A model generated the notes under the pieces. It made no database searches. It was not told the DNA's origin and saw only the letters and a program-made list of their open reading frames with translations. The translations under genes and the position numbers were made by a program. 64,000 bases of DNA from Azadirachta indica (Eukaryota; Streptophyta; Magnoliopsida; Sapindales; Meliaceae): the NCBI GenBank assembly GCA_022749755.1, contig CM040453.1, forward strand, positions 3,804,102 to 3,868,101, in the 5' to 3' direction. Shown piece by piece: positions 48,482 to 59,424 of the stretch (position 1 is its first letter; every line of letters starts with the position of its first letter).

Positions 48482-50223
48482 TGTAATACCCTGAGTTCTT
48501 ACTTTAATTAGAATACACATGTTAAATATGTTTACTTTATATTATATAAGGACGTAGCAGTTTAGAATTTAAAAGATAAACATGTTTATTTTTCAAAAGG
48601 TTTTGATTAAGATGAATATGTTTATGACTTTAAATTTATAAAATTATTGGATAATATAAGTTTTGTTATAGGTAAAAAATGTAAACAGAGAAGTTAAAGG
48701 GTTTAATTGAAATTTAAAGGCCATGTGTCCATTCTTTAAATTGATTTAAGAATTGACACTCTACGTGTATAGGGTAGATAATTAGCAAGTGTAAAAAAAA
48801 ATTATTAAATAAAAGGAGTTTTGTTTTAGGCGGTGGGAAGACACTTATTATATATATACACAAATTTTGCTTTTCCAAATTAAATGCTAAGCACAAAAAA
48901 AAAAAAAAAAAAGGAAAATGAAAACAAAAAAGGTAAGGAAAAGAGAGGGAGAGCAAATAAAGGAAGATCGGTTAATATTAAATTTTTTAATGATTAGATT
49001 TTTAAGTTTAGTGAATTATTTACATAACTTAGTTAGTATATAGATACAGGTTTTAATGCATATAAAAGCATATATACATATTTTAGATAATGAAGTTTGA
49101 AGCATTAATTATTCTTATTGGTTTATTATTTATTATTATTGTTAAATTGATATTAGGGAGTGATTCTAAGGATAACGAAAAGTTAGCAAGAGTGTACAAA
49201 TTTTGTGCGATATTTAAGTAGGTATTTATATGCATTTGATGGATTTTGGTTTTAAAACTGAAAAGTGGGGTATTTAATTACAATTAATATTTTGATAAAT
49301 GTGTATGAAATTCCTAAATCACCACGTGTTAATCCAATTAATTGTTTTTCGAATCAAATTTAAATAATAATTTTTATAGGAATGTTAAATTTACAAATAC
49401 AATAAAAAAATTGTATCAACACATGTTGTATTTTTATAAATATATGGTTTGTATGGAATTGTTGCGAAGTGAATTGATAAATAAGAATGTGATGGCCATA
49501 GTTGTTGTTGTGACGTGGCACTGGTGTTTAGGCCGACGGTTTCTGGGAATAATGCCCTTAAAGGTTGTTTCTACTAGGTGACGGTCCTTGGAAATAATGT
49601 CTTTAAAGATCATTTTTTATAAAATGACAATCCCTAGGAATAATGTTTCTATATTACGTATGACTAGTTTTTGAGACAACGGTCCTTTGAAACAATGCCA
49701 TTAAAGTACGCAAGTACAAAATTTATGGAATGTTTTTTTATAGAATTATGTATTTTACGTTATTTATATGAATATTGAAATTGAAATTTTGATTTAATAT
49801 TTTTCCATATTCTTTATTGGAAATTAGCTTGTTTATTGCAACTTGTAAAACTATCTTTATATATAAATATTTATTAGGCATTAGTTTATCCCTAATTTTC
49901 AGATTTAGGCAATGCTGGAGATTTGTAAGTGGAAGACAAATGATACGCCAAAACTAAGATTTTGTTACTTTTGAAACTATTTGTAATTATAGGAGCAGAA
50001 TTTTACAATGTATAGTTTTGAAGTAATTTTCATACTTGTATTTGGATGTTAAAAGCTATGAAACTGATTATATTTTGTAAATTAATGAAACGAAACAGTT
50101 GGTGTTTAACTTTATTGAAAATGTTTAGAGTGAAATTTTTAAAACTTACAAGATTACATATTTGACGTACACTACATTATAATAGAAAATTTATCGAAAT
50201 TTCTTTGAATTAGGGATGTTACA
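48482..50223 (+). repeat. 3' LTR of the Ty3/gypsy element
   Basis: Starts TGTAATACC and ends GATGTTACA, collinear with the 5' LTR. Confidence 0.9.
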
Positions 50224-50888
50224 TTCTTCGATTCTTCATTCGTTAATAAGAGTTCTGTGGATTCTCTGAATTATACATGGAGGAATCGATTCTCAATTTC
50301 TTACTCTTCGAGTAATTGAAGAGAGGAAAAGAAATGTTTTGTTTTTCCACAATATTGTTGTCTAGTTGTAGTTTCTTGAAAAAAAAAAAAAGTACGTTCA
50401 AGAAGAAATTGATGCATTGTCTAAAGTCATCAATGTGTTAGCTACTTTTAGATAAGTTAGCGTGTTTTTTGTTATTTTGGTTAATTTGATTATAATTGGA
50501 GAGATAGTAACTGTTGTTATCACATTTGCATAATTAGTTTTAATAATCTATCATAGAACAATAATAAAATAATTATGGGATGGCCTAGATAATAAGATTA
50601 TTTTTATTTTATTTTAATTCATTAACATCATATATTAATTTGTAAAACATTGAAAATTAAATTACAATTTTAAAAATTTCTTTTAAAGTTTACTGTTTTT
50701 TATTATAATATAAATATATGCTGCGGATATCCATTAAAATATGAATATTAACAGATATCTATTTAGGAGGAAATGAATATTAAATAAAATATCTGCGAAT
50801 GATATAGATATAAAGTTTTTTGTAGGATACAATATAGATATTAAGATATTCGTATTGTATTTTATCCGTTACCATCCTTAATCACCAA

Positions 50889-52190
50889 AAAGTCTTGTCA
50901 TAAATTTCGGTAAGAAAAAGGTAGAGTTGGTAAATTTTCGGGTCGAGTTAGGTTTCAAAAGGTTCGGTCATTTTATTTATAAAAGTCTGACTTGGGTTTG
51001 GGCTCGAATTTTAATTATAAGGACCAGGTTTTAGCTTGGCTTGTACCAGGCCTGGGCTTCTAAAGCCTGGTTAGAGATGCAAAATTTAGGCCTGATTTTG
51101 TTAATTTTTTAATTTGAAATAAATTTTTTAATTTACAAAATTTTGTTAATTTGTTAAAATACATGTGTTAAGCCCTAGACTAAGAGCTGTGACTTGTAAT
51201 AATTAGAACGTGGGCCAAATTTTACACACATTTTAACTTTTAAAAACTAAACAATAAACGAAATAAAATAGTAAACAACAAACAATAACAAAAAAGATTT
51301 AAAAAATAACGATAATCCAAAAATAAACAATACAAAAAAAAATGAACAACCTAACTTCCTAAAAATAAGAATAACAATAGATATGTTTAATTCCAATAAT
51401 TAACCGTAACAAAAAAGAATTAAAAAAAGTCATCAACCCATTAGAATAAAAAAAAAAATAGTACTAACCCATCAACTATCACATTAAAAAAAAATAGTGA
51501 CTCAACAACAATCACAATAACAAAAAAAATTAAATAATAGCACTATCATATTACTAAAATACCTCGTATTTTGATGTTTCTTATTAATTGTTAAAAAATA
51601 TTAATAATAAAAGAAATCATCTATAAATGAAAAGTACTAAAAAATAGTTATGTGAGTTCAAATTGAGTCCGTAAATCCTCAATTCTAAACATATTCCACG
51701 CATGCTTTTGTCAATTTTGGGATAACAACAAAAATAAATCTTTAAATATTTTTATAAGTTCATAAATAAAATATAATTTGCATAGTTGAATAATCAAAGT
51801 AACCTTATCATTAAGAGGTACATTCCCTTGTAATATTATTGTCAAATTCAGTATAAAAAGGCTAATTTCATCACTAATCTACAACTGGAGACCTACATGT
51901 AAATAATTGGAAAAAGTAACCACTTATTTTGCTGGAACATATATTTCATATTTCTTTTTCATTTTTTTTTAATTTTTACGAGTTTTTACCTTGCGTTTGT
52001 ACAAGGTCAATGTATCAAAACATAAACAAGAGAAAAGAAGAGACTTACACAAAAAAGAAGTAACGAAGTATCCAAAAAATTTACTTTAAATTCCACAAAA
52101 AACTGTCTGCAGACACAAGATGATTACATTTAAGGGTCTTGAATCTCTTACCTCTTTGGCCGTGGAACATTTTCTATTCAAGAAGGATTT
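50889..52190. other. Intergenic AT-rich DNA between the hAT element and receptor copy D
   Basis: The part at about 50930-51080 is a GGGTC/GGCTTGG-rich degenerate repeat of the kind common in plant genomes. The rest is poly-A/T-rich low complexity. No gene is seen. Confidence 0.5.
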
Positions 52191-52719
52191 TCTTGGCGGA
52201 TTATAATTTATGTACAACTAGTGGTATATTCATTCGACCTTTCGTTGATTTCATTGAACACGCGACTCCAATCCTTACCATGGAATTGAGACATTCCATT
52301 CTGCTGTTGTTTCTTGGTTGCTTCAGCCTATAATTAGTGGCAGCCATCTCGTCATCATCATCTAGAAATACTGGATCTATAATGTCAAACAATTGATCAG
52401 GTAATACCATTTTGGAAAAGTTATGAAGATTTAAGTCTTCCCCAAATGAACTGTGATTTGTGGGTTTTTTTCTAATCACTATCTCTAACAACATAATCCC
52501 ATAAGCATAGACATCTCTATTTGTTGAAATCTCACTTCCTAGACTATACTCTACCATTCACAAAATTTACAATAGAAAAATTTATCTAATTTTTTAGAAC
52601 TAGCTTTCAATTGAAAGGTGAAATTGTTTTACCTGAGGTTGCACAACAAGTTGTTCCTCTTATTCAGACAGAGCTGCCTTGATTTGCATTTGAGATTGAT
52701 AGAAGAAACCTTGCTAACT

Positions 52720-54333
52720 ATTATGAATTTGTTAAACGCAAGTGTACGTTATTGATAACAAGTAATATATAGTAAATAGAGTATCGTTTTCACGAGAATT
52801 GATAGCTTACTAAGTGCTGAAATTGGTTTTACTCTATTTTATTGTAACAACTCGAAAACCAAGGGGTATTGCAGAAAAGTAAACTAATTTAAAATAAAAT
52901 AAAAGTAAACTAAGAAGGAAATCAAATTAAACAAAGAAGAATTCAAATAATGAAAGTTCTAGGACGTCCGATTTCACTATAATTAATCCGTATTGATTCT
53001 CCAATTCTTGTTAATCAAGTTACTTTATATGATTAATAATTAGAATCCTTAATATTTTCACTAGCCTTTTCGAGGGTCTAGCAAAAATACCCTTAATAGC
53101 TAATCCACTATCTTACTATGAAAATTAAAACTACCAAGAAATCATTAAGTTTTGTGAATCTCATTTAGTAACTACATAAACCAGCAAAGCATATTCCTCT
53201 TTCTCATGCAATCTATGGCATTCAACACAATAAAATAGAAATATAAATCTCTTTTCAGTTTCATTATGATTTTCAAATCAACAAAATAGAGATCGATTAT
53301 TTGGAAGCAATAAGCACAGTGAAAAATACTCAATCATAAAAAAATTCAACCACTAATTAACCAAGAAAAGTATGAATCAAAACTTCATAGTTAAGCTATA
53401 TCTTAATCCTAGAGAAAGATAAATTAGTTCATGCTAAGCATAAAGAAAACAATGAATATAGTCTTCAACATTAAAGAGAAGGGAAAAGAATGAATAATAA
53501 TGGAATTGATTGGATCTTGAAATCTTCTTCTTCTTCACACAAGTGCCTTCCAACCCCTTAATTTAACCTTAATATCATATATTTATATGCTAGGGTTGCA
53601 AAAAGGCAATTTGGTAACTTTTTGGCCTTCTAAAATTAAGAAAATCACTAATTAGTGCTGCGGCATCAACTTTTATTTGCTGTAACCTTGAGCCCTCAAA
53701 GCATCCCACGAAACTACGGCCTTAAGTCTTAGTGTTGCGACTTTAAGTCTTGGACATATCTTGTTATTTAGAGAGTACTAGTGCCTCGACCTTGAGTTTC
53801 TAGAATTTCTAAGGCTGTGACCTCAATTTTCATGGCCACGGCCTTGAGTTTCTCGAATTTCCAAGGCCGCGCATAAACTTTCATAGCCTTCATTGTGTAA
53901 TATGTGTCATTTTCCTTCACGATTTTCCGATATAAACTTGAAAGCTTCTACAATCCTTTTCTCCACAAAATAAGTACAACACATGAACAAAAACTTATCC
54001 TAATACTAACAAAATATTACACTAAGAATATTTAATTTACCATATTATTAAAAGCTTGTGGTAAGAACGGGTTCCATTCTAGTGCCCGAAAATAATATTC
54101 TAAAGCTTTTGTATGTTCTCCGTTACTTGCGTGGATAAGGCCAATGTTATAGAGTATATAGCTTCGATCATAGGGATCAATTTCTAGTCGCATAGCTTCA
54201 TAATAATTTCGTAAAGCTTCCGCATAATTGCCTTCGGATTGAGCTGACATCCGTTACAATCGTCATTCGATTCAAAAAATTCTCCGTTCTAGAACCATAC
54301 ATGAGATTTTCAGAGTATAAAAACTCACTTATC
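52720..54333 (-). mobile_element. Composite insertion in copy D: unidentified repeat plus plastid DNA
   Basis: The inserted block is bounded by a 7-bp direct repeat GCTAACT (52713-52719 and 54334-54340), which occurs once in the uninterrupted kinase. The right 294 bp is plastid-derived (see separate entry). The left 1.3 kb is AT-rich with a repeat-like end (acgcaagtgtacgttattg) and contains no coding sequence I recognise. No terminal inverted repeats or LTRs were found, so the mechanism may be double-strand-break repair with filler DNA or a non-autonomous element. Confidence 0.7.
54040..54333 (-). pseudogene. ycf3: Nuclear plastid DNA: part of ycf3 (intron 1 end and exon 2)
   Basis: From 54252 down to 54040 the translation reads [20 protein letters not shown] and continues as [32 protein letters not shown] and [11 protein letters not shown]. 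This is the TPR-repeat centre of plastid Ycf3, a photosystem I assembly factor, encoded by exon 2 of the plastid gene. Upstream (54253 to about 54333) a CTCTGAAAATCTCATGTATGGTTCT-like stretch resembles domain V of a plastid group II intron, as expected in ycf3 intron 1. Plastid similarity stops at 54040, in the middle of the exon. The exon frame has no stops. Exon 1, exon 3 and a nuclear promoter are absent, so it cannot make Ycf3. Confidence 0.93.
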
Positions 54334-57008
54334 GCTAACTCAGAATCACCTACGTAAGCAGTTATGTCATTGTCCAGAAGGACATTGGTTGGCTTCAGAT
54401 TGCAATGAAAGATTGGTTCTTCGCAGTGGTAATGGAGATAATCTATTATGGATTCCACATCAATTGCAATGCTGATTCTCTGAAGAAGAGAAAGATTCCG
54501 AACTGCAAATTCCTCATTTTTTGTTTCTAGAGCCGGATGCAACCACTTCTTGAGACTCCCTTTGGCATGTACTCATAACCTAGAGCTTTGAAGTTGTTTC
54601 CCTCAAAATCAATACTTAAGCAAGATCTTATAATCTTGACAAGACTTTTGTGACGGATATTTCTCAATGCTTTACATTCTACCGTGAAACTCTTTCAAGC
54701 TCCTAGTCTTTGAAGGTTAACTACTTTGACTGCAACAACGGTTCCATCTTGATCAAAGATTCCCTTATACGTAGAGCCAAAACTGCCTATGCCAAACAAG
54801 TTTGTTGAAGAAAATCCATCAGTTGCTTTAAGTAGACTTTTGTAAGAAACTTTCATAAGTGGTTTTTTCAATGTGGTGCAAAAGGTTGTTTTTGTTTTCC
54901 TCCTCTATTTTTGAGCCAACAGTAAATGATAAAAGGAAACCAAGAGTAATCTTGAAAAGGCACTTACAGTTGAGATTAGTATTTTTGATATTCAAGACAT
55001 CTTTTGTTTTTTGGGTTTGTTGTTGTAATTTGGAAGATCGAATTTAGCTATGCTAGATAAAGTCTAGTGTTTCCAACAACTGATGTCCTACTTGCATTTG
55101 CAAAAATTTCCTTTGTTGGTATTTGACCCTCCATACTATTAAAAGATAAATTTAGTTTCTATAAGAAAAGATTCTCCAAGTATTGCGGAATTTGGCCAGA
55201 TAAGTTGTTTCGAAAAAGGCCAATATACTGAATACCTCTCAAGGAACTCAAGGATTGAGGAATGAATCCATGGAAGAAGTTGCCCTGTATATAAAGGCCT
55301 TCAAGATTAGAACAAAGACCAAGTTCTCTCAGAATTTCACCCGACAAGTTGTCGTCAGACATATAAAATATTGACAAATCTCTAAGATTACCCATATTTG
55401 GAGGTATGGATCCGACCAAATGATTTTGGTCTAGATAAAGTCCAATTGACAGAGATGTTATATTAAAAATTTCTCTGGGTATGCTTCCACTTGAGTTCAT
55501 TTTATGAGATATCCAAATCTACTAATTTTTTTAGTTTTTCTAGACTAGAAGGTATTGCTCCTAATAATTTGTTATTATCCAAGTAAAATTTTTCTTGGGC
55601 TGATAAATTTCCCAGAGAGGAAGGAATTTCCTCCTAGAGCTTGTTTTGACTAACAAACAACCATCTTAAATTCTGAAACTTTCCCATTTCCTTCAGAGTT
55701 GTGCGAGTAATTTGATTATCAAGCATATTTAAAAATTCCAAGTTAACAATATTACTCATCCCTGAAGGGATGCTTTCATAAATTTGGTTAGATCAAATAA
55801 ATTATGGAGTTGAGAAGTGAGTTTAACTAATGAATGAGGTAACGCTCCTATCAATGGGTTTTCATCCATAGCAAATGTATGAAAGTTGCCACAGTTGACT
55901 AAAGAATTAATAAATCTCATCTCATGATCTTTGCCACTTCCTATATTATCTGAGCCTACGTTTGGGATTGAGAGAAGCTTCATGCCCATGAAATCAACTA
56001 ACAGTTTTCCAGAAAAACTATTAACAAACATTTTAGTCTATTCCAGTTTAGAAGCATTTGATAAAGATACTGGAATGGATCCATCAAACAAGTTTTCCAA
56101 AATTTGGAGAAGTTGGAGATTAGGAAGAGTAAGACCTAAACTTGGCGGAAGACTTCCATGAAGTTGATTTGAGGTAAAGAAAAGGTAGCGAGGAAGGAAA
56201 TGTTGTATAGGGAAAGAGAGACTGTACCGTGGAGATTGTTTGAGGCAAGCCCAAGAAATCTTAACTGTCTCAATCAACCCAATGAATCTGGAATGTTACC
56301 TCCAAAAGCATTATATGTTAAAGATAACATATCCAGGCAGGTTAGATTTGCAGGAAAAGGTGGAATGCCTCCTGTCAAATTGTTCTTATGTAAAGCTAAT
56401 ATTTTGAGACTGTAAAGGGTGACAAGCTCTGTTGGAATATTTCCTACCAGGTTGTTACCTGATAAAGATAAGGCTATGAACCTGGAGCAATAAGACAAGT
56501 TAGCTGGAATTGGCCCAGCCAGGCAGTTATATGATAGATATAGAGCTTTTAGCCTGACCAAACGGCCCAATTCATGAGGGATTTAACCTTTGATAGTGTT
56601 GTTTGAAAGATCGATCTCCGTTAAGAAGCTGAGGTTGCCAATGAAGGAGACAATAAATTGATCAAGCCTCTTGAATTCAGTTTCAGGGTAGTGACCCTTC
56701 TATGCCTATGGCCGCATGTAATCCCCTCCCATTTGCACAAATGACGGGAATCATTCCACAATTTAAGAATTCCTTTAGGGTCACGAGTAATCATTGACTT
56801 GAAAGCCAACAAGGCAATGCGATCTCTCTACGGAAAGGCATTGGTGGAAGAAGCAATAATCGCAACTAGTATAAATGTGATGCCAAAAATAAAAATGGAT
56901 GGAAAGTGAGCTGAGCAGCAAATCCAGCTTGCACTCATTTCTAAAACTCAGAAGACAATTTGCTGAAGCTTTCTTTTTAGTTTTCTTAATTGAGCTTTCT
57001 GCAGGTAG

Positions 57009-57013
<5 letters not shown>

Positions 57014-57042
<29 letters not shown>
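57014..57042. repeat. (GT)n microsatellite
   Basis: About 14 GT units upstream of receptor copy D. Confidence 0.9.
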
Positions 57043-57044
<2 letters not shown>

Positions 57045-58390
57045 TTATATATTGATATATCTAGTGCTTGCGAGGTGATTGATACTGATGGAAATCCATC
57101 CTGCTTCTGTTGCTGTTGAGGGTGTCTTTAGAAGCATTGGGTGTGTACATAGCTGCAAAGGGGGAAGACAACTAGTTTTGCTTGTAGTAGTGAACAGAAA
57201 CAGAGTTTTGTTAGCTGGAAATGCAATATCCTTTGCTGGTTATAAACTAGAGCTCTATGTCACCGAAATAAGAGTTCTCGAGCTGGTTCAGAAGCTCGTA
57301 CTGTCCTCTGTAAACCTGTAATCTTTTAGTCTCATTAATGAAGCTCAATTCTTTGTGTTGGTCCTGTTGGCTGGTAGCCAAATCATGTACCTCTGGTGTT
57401 CTGTTTTGATTTGTCTGGTTTTGTTTTCTCGTTCCTGATATTTCAGTTCTTAGAGTTTGAATCTAGTCATTTGGAATAGCATTTGCCATAACAGTTGCTA
57501 TAATCTTCCACGAACTTCCCCTCTAGATAGTTTATGGCTTTGAAGTTTGAATTATGACCACACGTTTAATTAACATTACGGAAACTACCTAAAAATCTTT
57601 GTGAGTATAACATTTGTACCGCAGCAAGTTTTTGATAATTGACATAAGTAATTTTGAAATTATAAAAAAATAATAATATATATTTAAATAATAAAAAATA
57701 ATTTCTGATGTGGTCAATATTTTATAATATAATGAGATACTAAATATAATACTACATTAAATTTGGTTCAATACAATCTATTACAATTCAACACAATCAG
57801 TATGTTATAATTCAATATAGTTTATACTGTCAAACGTACTTTTAAGCCTTCGAATTAATATCAGTTTCTCCAATTAGATAAATAAGGCTAACGCTAATTT
57901 GATGTACTACAGCTATATGAATGAAACCTTGATCTTTTATCATCATGATTAGTTAGGCTCGTAATAATTGATTTTGCTTCGTAATCTGTTGAGAAGAACA
58001 TCTCGACGATATGGATAAATGCATTCTTTCAGATTTTGAAAAGGAATGCATTGTTTAAAACTTCAACTAGCATTATTATATATGCATATTTTTTCTTGAA
58101 AATAAATTCTATTTTTTATTAATTTTATATTGGTTGTTCAGAGTTTCTCACTACTTAAATAATTTGAATTATTAAAAATATATCTTAATATATATGTTAA
58201 CAAGAGTTTTTAATACAAAAGAAATTGTTAAAAAATATTTTTCATCTTAATAAGAGTGTTTATTATGAAAGGAATTGTTAATCCTAACTAAATTGTCATG
58301 CACTATTCCATCGATCAATAAAAGTTTTAGTGAATTTTATAACCTAAACCACTTCTTTTTAGTTAAAAAGACCCCGATCCTTATAACCTA

Positions 58391-58899
58391 CTACAATCTT
58401 ATTCTGGTCAATAGTGTGGGATGTTACAGTCATAACCCAGTATAGTCTCATTGTTGTCAATGACGTGAGATGTTAGGGTCATCATCTTTTAGCTTTTATT
58501 TAAAGTCAGTACAAAATTTGGGACATCAATTGATTATCGAGTGGCTGTTGAAGGTTGACAAAAAGATAATGCTTGGAAAAGGTAATGTTTCCTTTAATTT
58601 AGCGGAGTCAAATTCTCATTGATGTAGCCTTTGATTTTCAGGTAGTGGAATTGTGAGCAATGCAATAGCGTTTTCTTTTAACATTTTTTGTCCTAGTGGG
58701 CAAAATAGTATCATAGACAATCATAGAAACATGCAGCAATTATTTAAGTTTTTTCACGAAATATCCTGTTAGTGTTGCTGTATTTTTCACGAAATATCCT
58801 GCTATCTAAAAACTTAAACTTCGTTGGTGCGAGTGATTAAGCTGGCCTAACTATCTGATAACTTTGTTGGTGTGAGCGATTATGCTGGCCTACATATCT
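58391..58899. repeat. Three short tandem duplications
   Basis: Pairs are 58391-58440/58441-58489 (about 49 bp, diverged), 58750-58772/58784-58805 (TTTTTCACGAAATATCCTG shared) and 58819-58860/58861-58899 (about 41 bp, GTTGGTG.GAG.GATTA.GCTGG shared). The units are unrelated to each other. Confidence 0.7.
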
Positions 58900-59424
58900 T
58901 AACAGATTCAATTGTTACTAAAAAAGTTAAAGAAACAATTTTCCTTCGTTTAATGTTACTTCTTCACCTCTTCTCCTCGTTTCTATCGAAAATTCTGGAT
59001 AAATTATAATGACAAATCAAGCTATATATGAAGTAATACAATAGTGAAAATCATACTAGTTATTGTCGACTACCCAATTATTGTGCTTCTACGTACAATC
59101 ATTGATTAACTGATTAGAAAAGATCAAAGAAATTTAAATTTATTCTTAAACTCATGAGCTTCGACAATCTGTGATAAGTACTTTAAACCTCAACGGAAAA
59201 ATCCCAGAACTTTTTATTTGAAAGACATGGGATACAATGTAACGGAGATCATTCCACACCCTAGAGTTACTCCTTATCATTTGATTATCACCTTTTTTGG
59301 TCTAAGATCACATTTAATTTTCCACTTCTTGTAGATCTTAGCATCGTTTCTTTGTGAGTAGTAAAAGGATCAAGTGTACCAAAAAAAGTGAAATAAGAAA
59401 CTAATTAATTACCTCTTTCATGGA

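Larger units (their letters stand above)
41446..50223 (+). mobile_element. Ty3/gypsy LTR retrotransposon, decayed, complete ends
   Basis: Two direct repeats of about 1.75 kb (41446-43201 and 48482-50223) begin TGTAAT and end TTACA. They are flanked by a perfect 5-bp duplication TTCTT (41441-41445 and 50224-50228). A primer-binding site resembling the initiator-Met tRNA complement follows the left LTR, and a purine tract precedes the right LTR. The order gag, protease, reverse transcriptase, RNase H, integrase marks Ty3/gypsy. A tail resembling a chromodomain ends near 48445. Internal frames carry many stops and shifts, so the element is inactive. The LTRs differ by roughly one base in seven over the first 120 bases by eye, which implies an old insertion. 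Confidence 0.93.
40649..50880. mobile_element. hAT-like DNA transposon, non-autonomous, interrupted by a nested LTR retrotransposon
   Basis: The left terminus begins CAGGGATGGCAACG and the right terminus ends CGTTACCATCCTTA, its near-perfect inverted repeat (two or three mismatches). The flanks are ATCACCAG (40641-40648) and ATCACCAA (50881-50888), an 8-bp target duplication with one mismatch, as expected for hAT elements. Without the nested retrotransposon (41446-50228 counting one duplicated target) the element is about 1.45 kb, AT-rich and lacking a transposase. The CAGGGATG start is like classic Ac/hAT ends. Identity rests on termini and target size, not on protein. Confidence 0.8.
52200..56935 (-). 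pseudogene. LRR-XII receptor-like kinase pseudogene split by an insertion (copy D)
   Basis: Read on the minus strand. The signal-peptide-like start is near 56935, the LRR cap (LAFKSMITRDPKG, WEGITCGHR) at about 56800-56690, LRRs to about 55160, transmembrane region at about 54950, kinase N-lobe at about 54850-54560, catalytic loop near 54400, and the last kinase exon at 52557-52200. The cap is preceded by a TAG replacing a Gln codon, and the LRR half has many stops and frameshifts. The catalytic loop reads HCNLKPTN, Asp to Asn. After GDSELA the kinase stops at 54334 and resumes at 52719, because 52720-54333 is foreign DNA. Clearly dead. Confidence 0.9.
56950..59420. other. Intergenic between receptor copies D and E
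   Basis: The part at about 57080-57320 (+) has an 80-codon open frame and fairly balanced base composition, but no family resemblance or splice context, so I do not call it a gene. Three pairs of short tandem duplications occur at 58391-58489, 58750-58805 and 58819-58899. The rest is AT-rich. Confidence 0.5.

Noticed and set aside
50930..51080. GGGTC-, GGCTTGG-rich stretch like common plant repeats
   Set aside because: No termini or target duplication visible, so no element can be defined.
57079..57321. 80-codon open frame on + between receptor copies
   Set aside because: No recognisable domain, splice signals or neighbours; length is compatible with chance.
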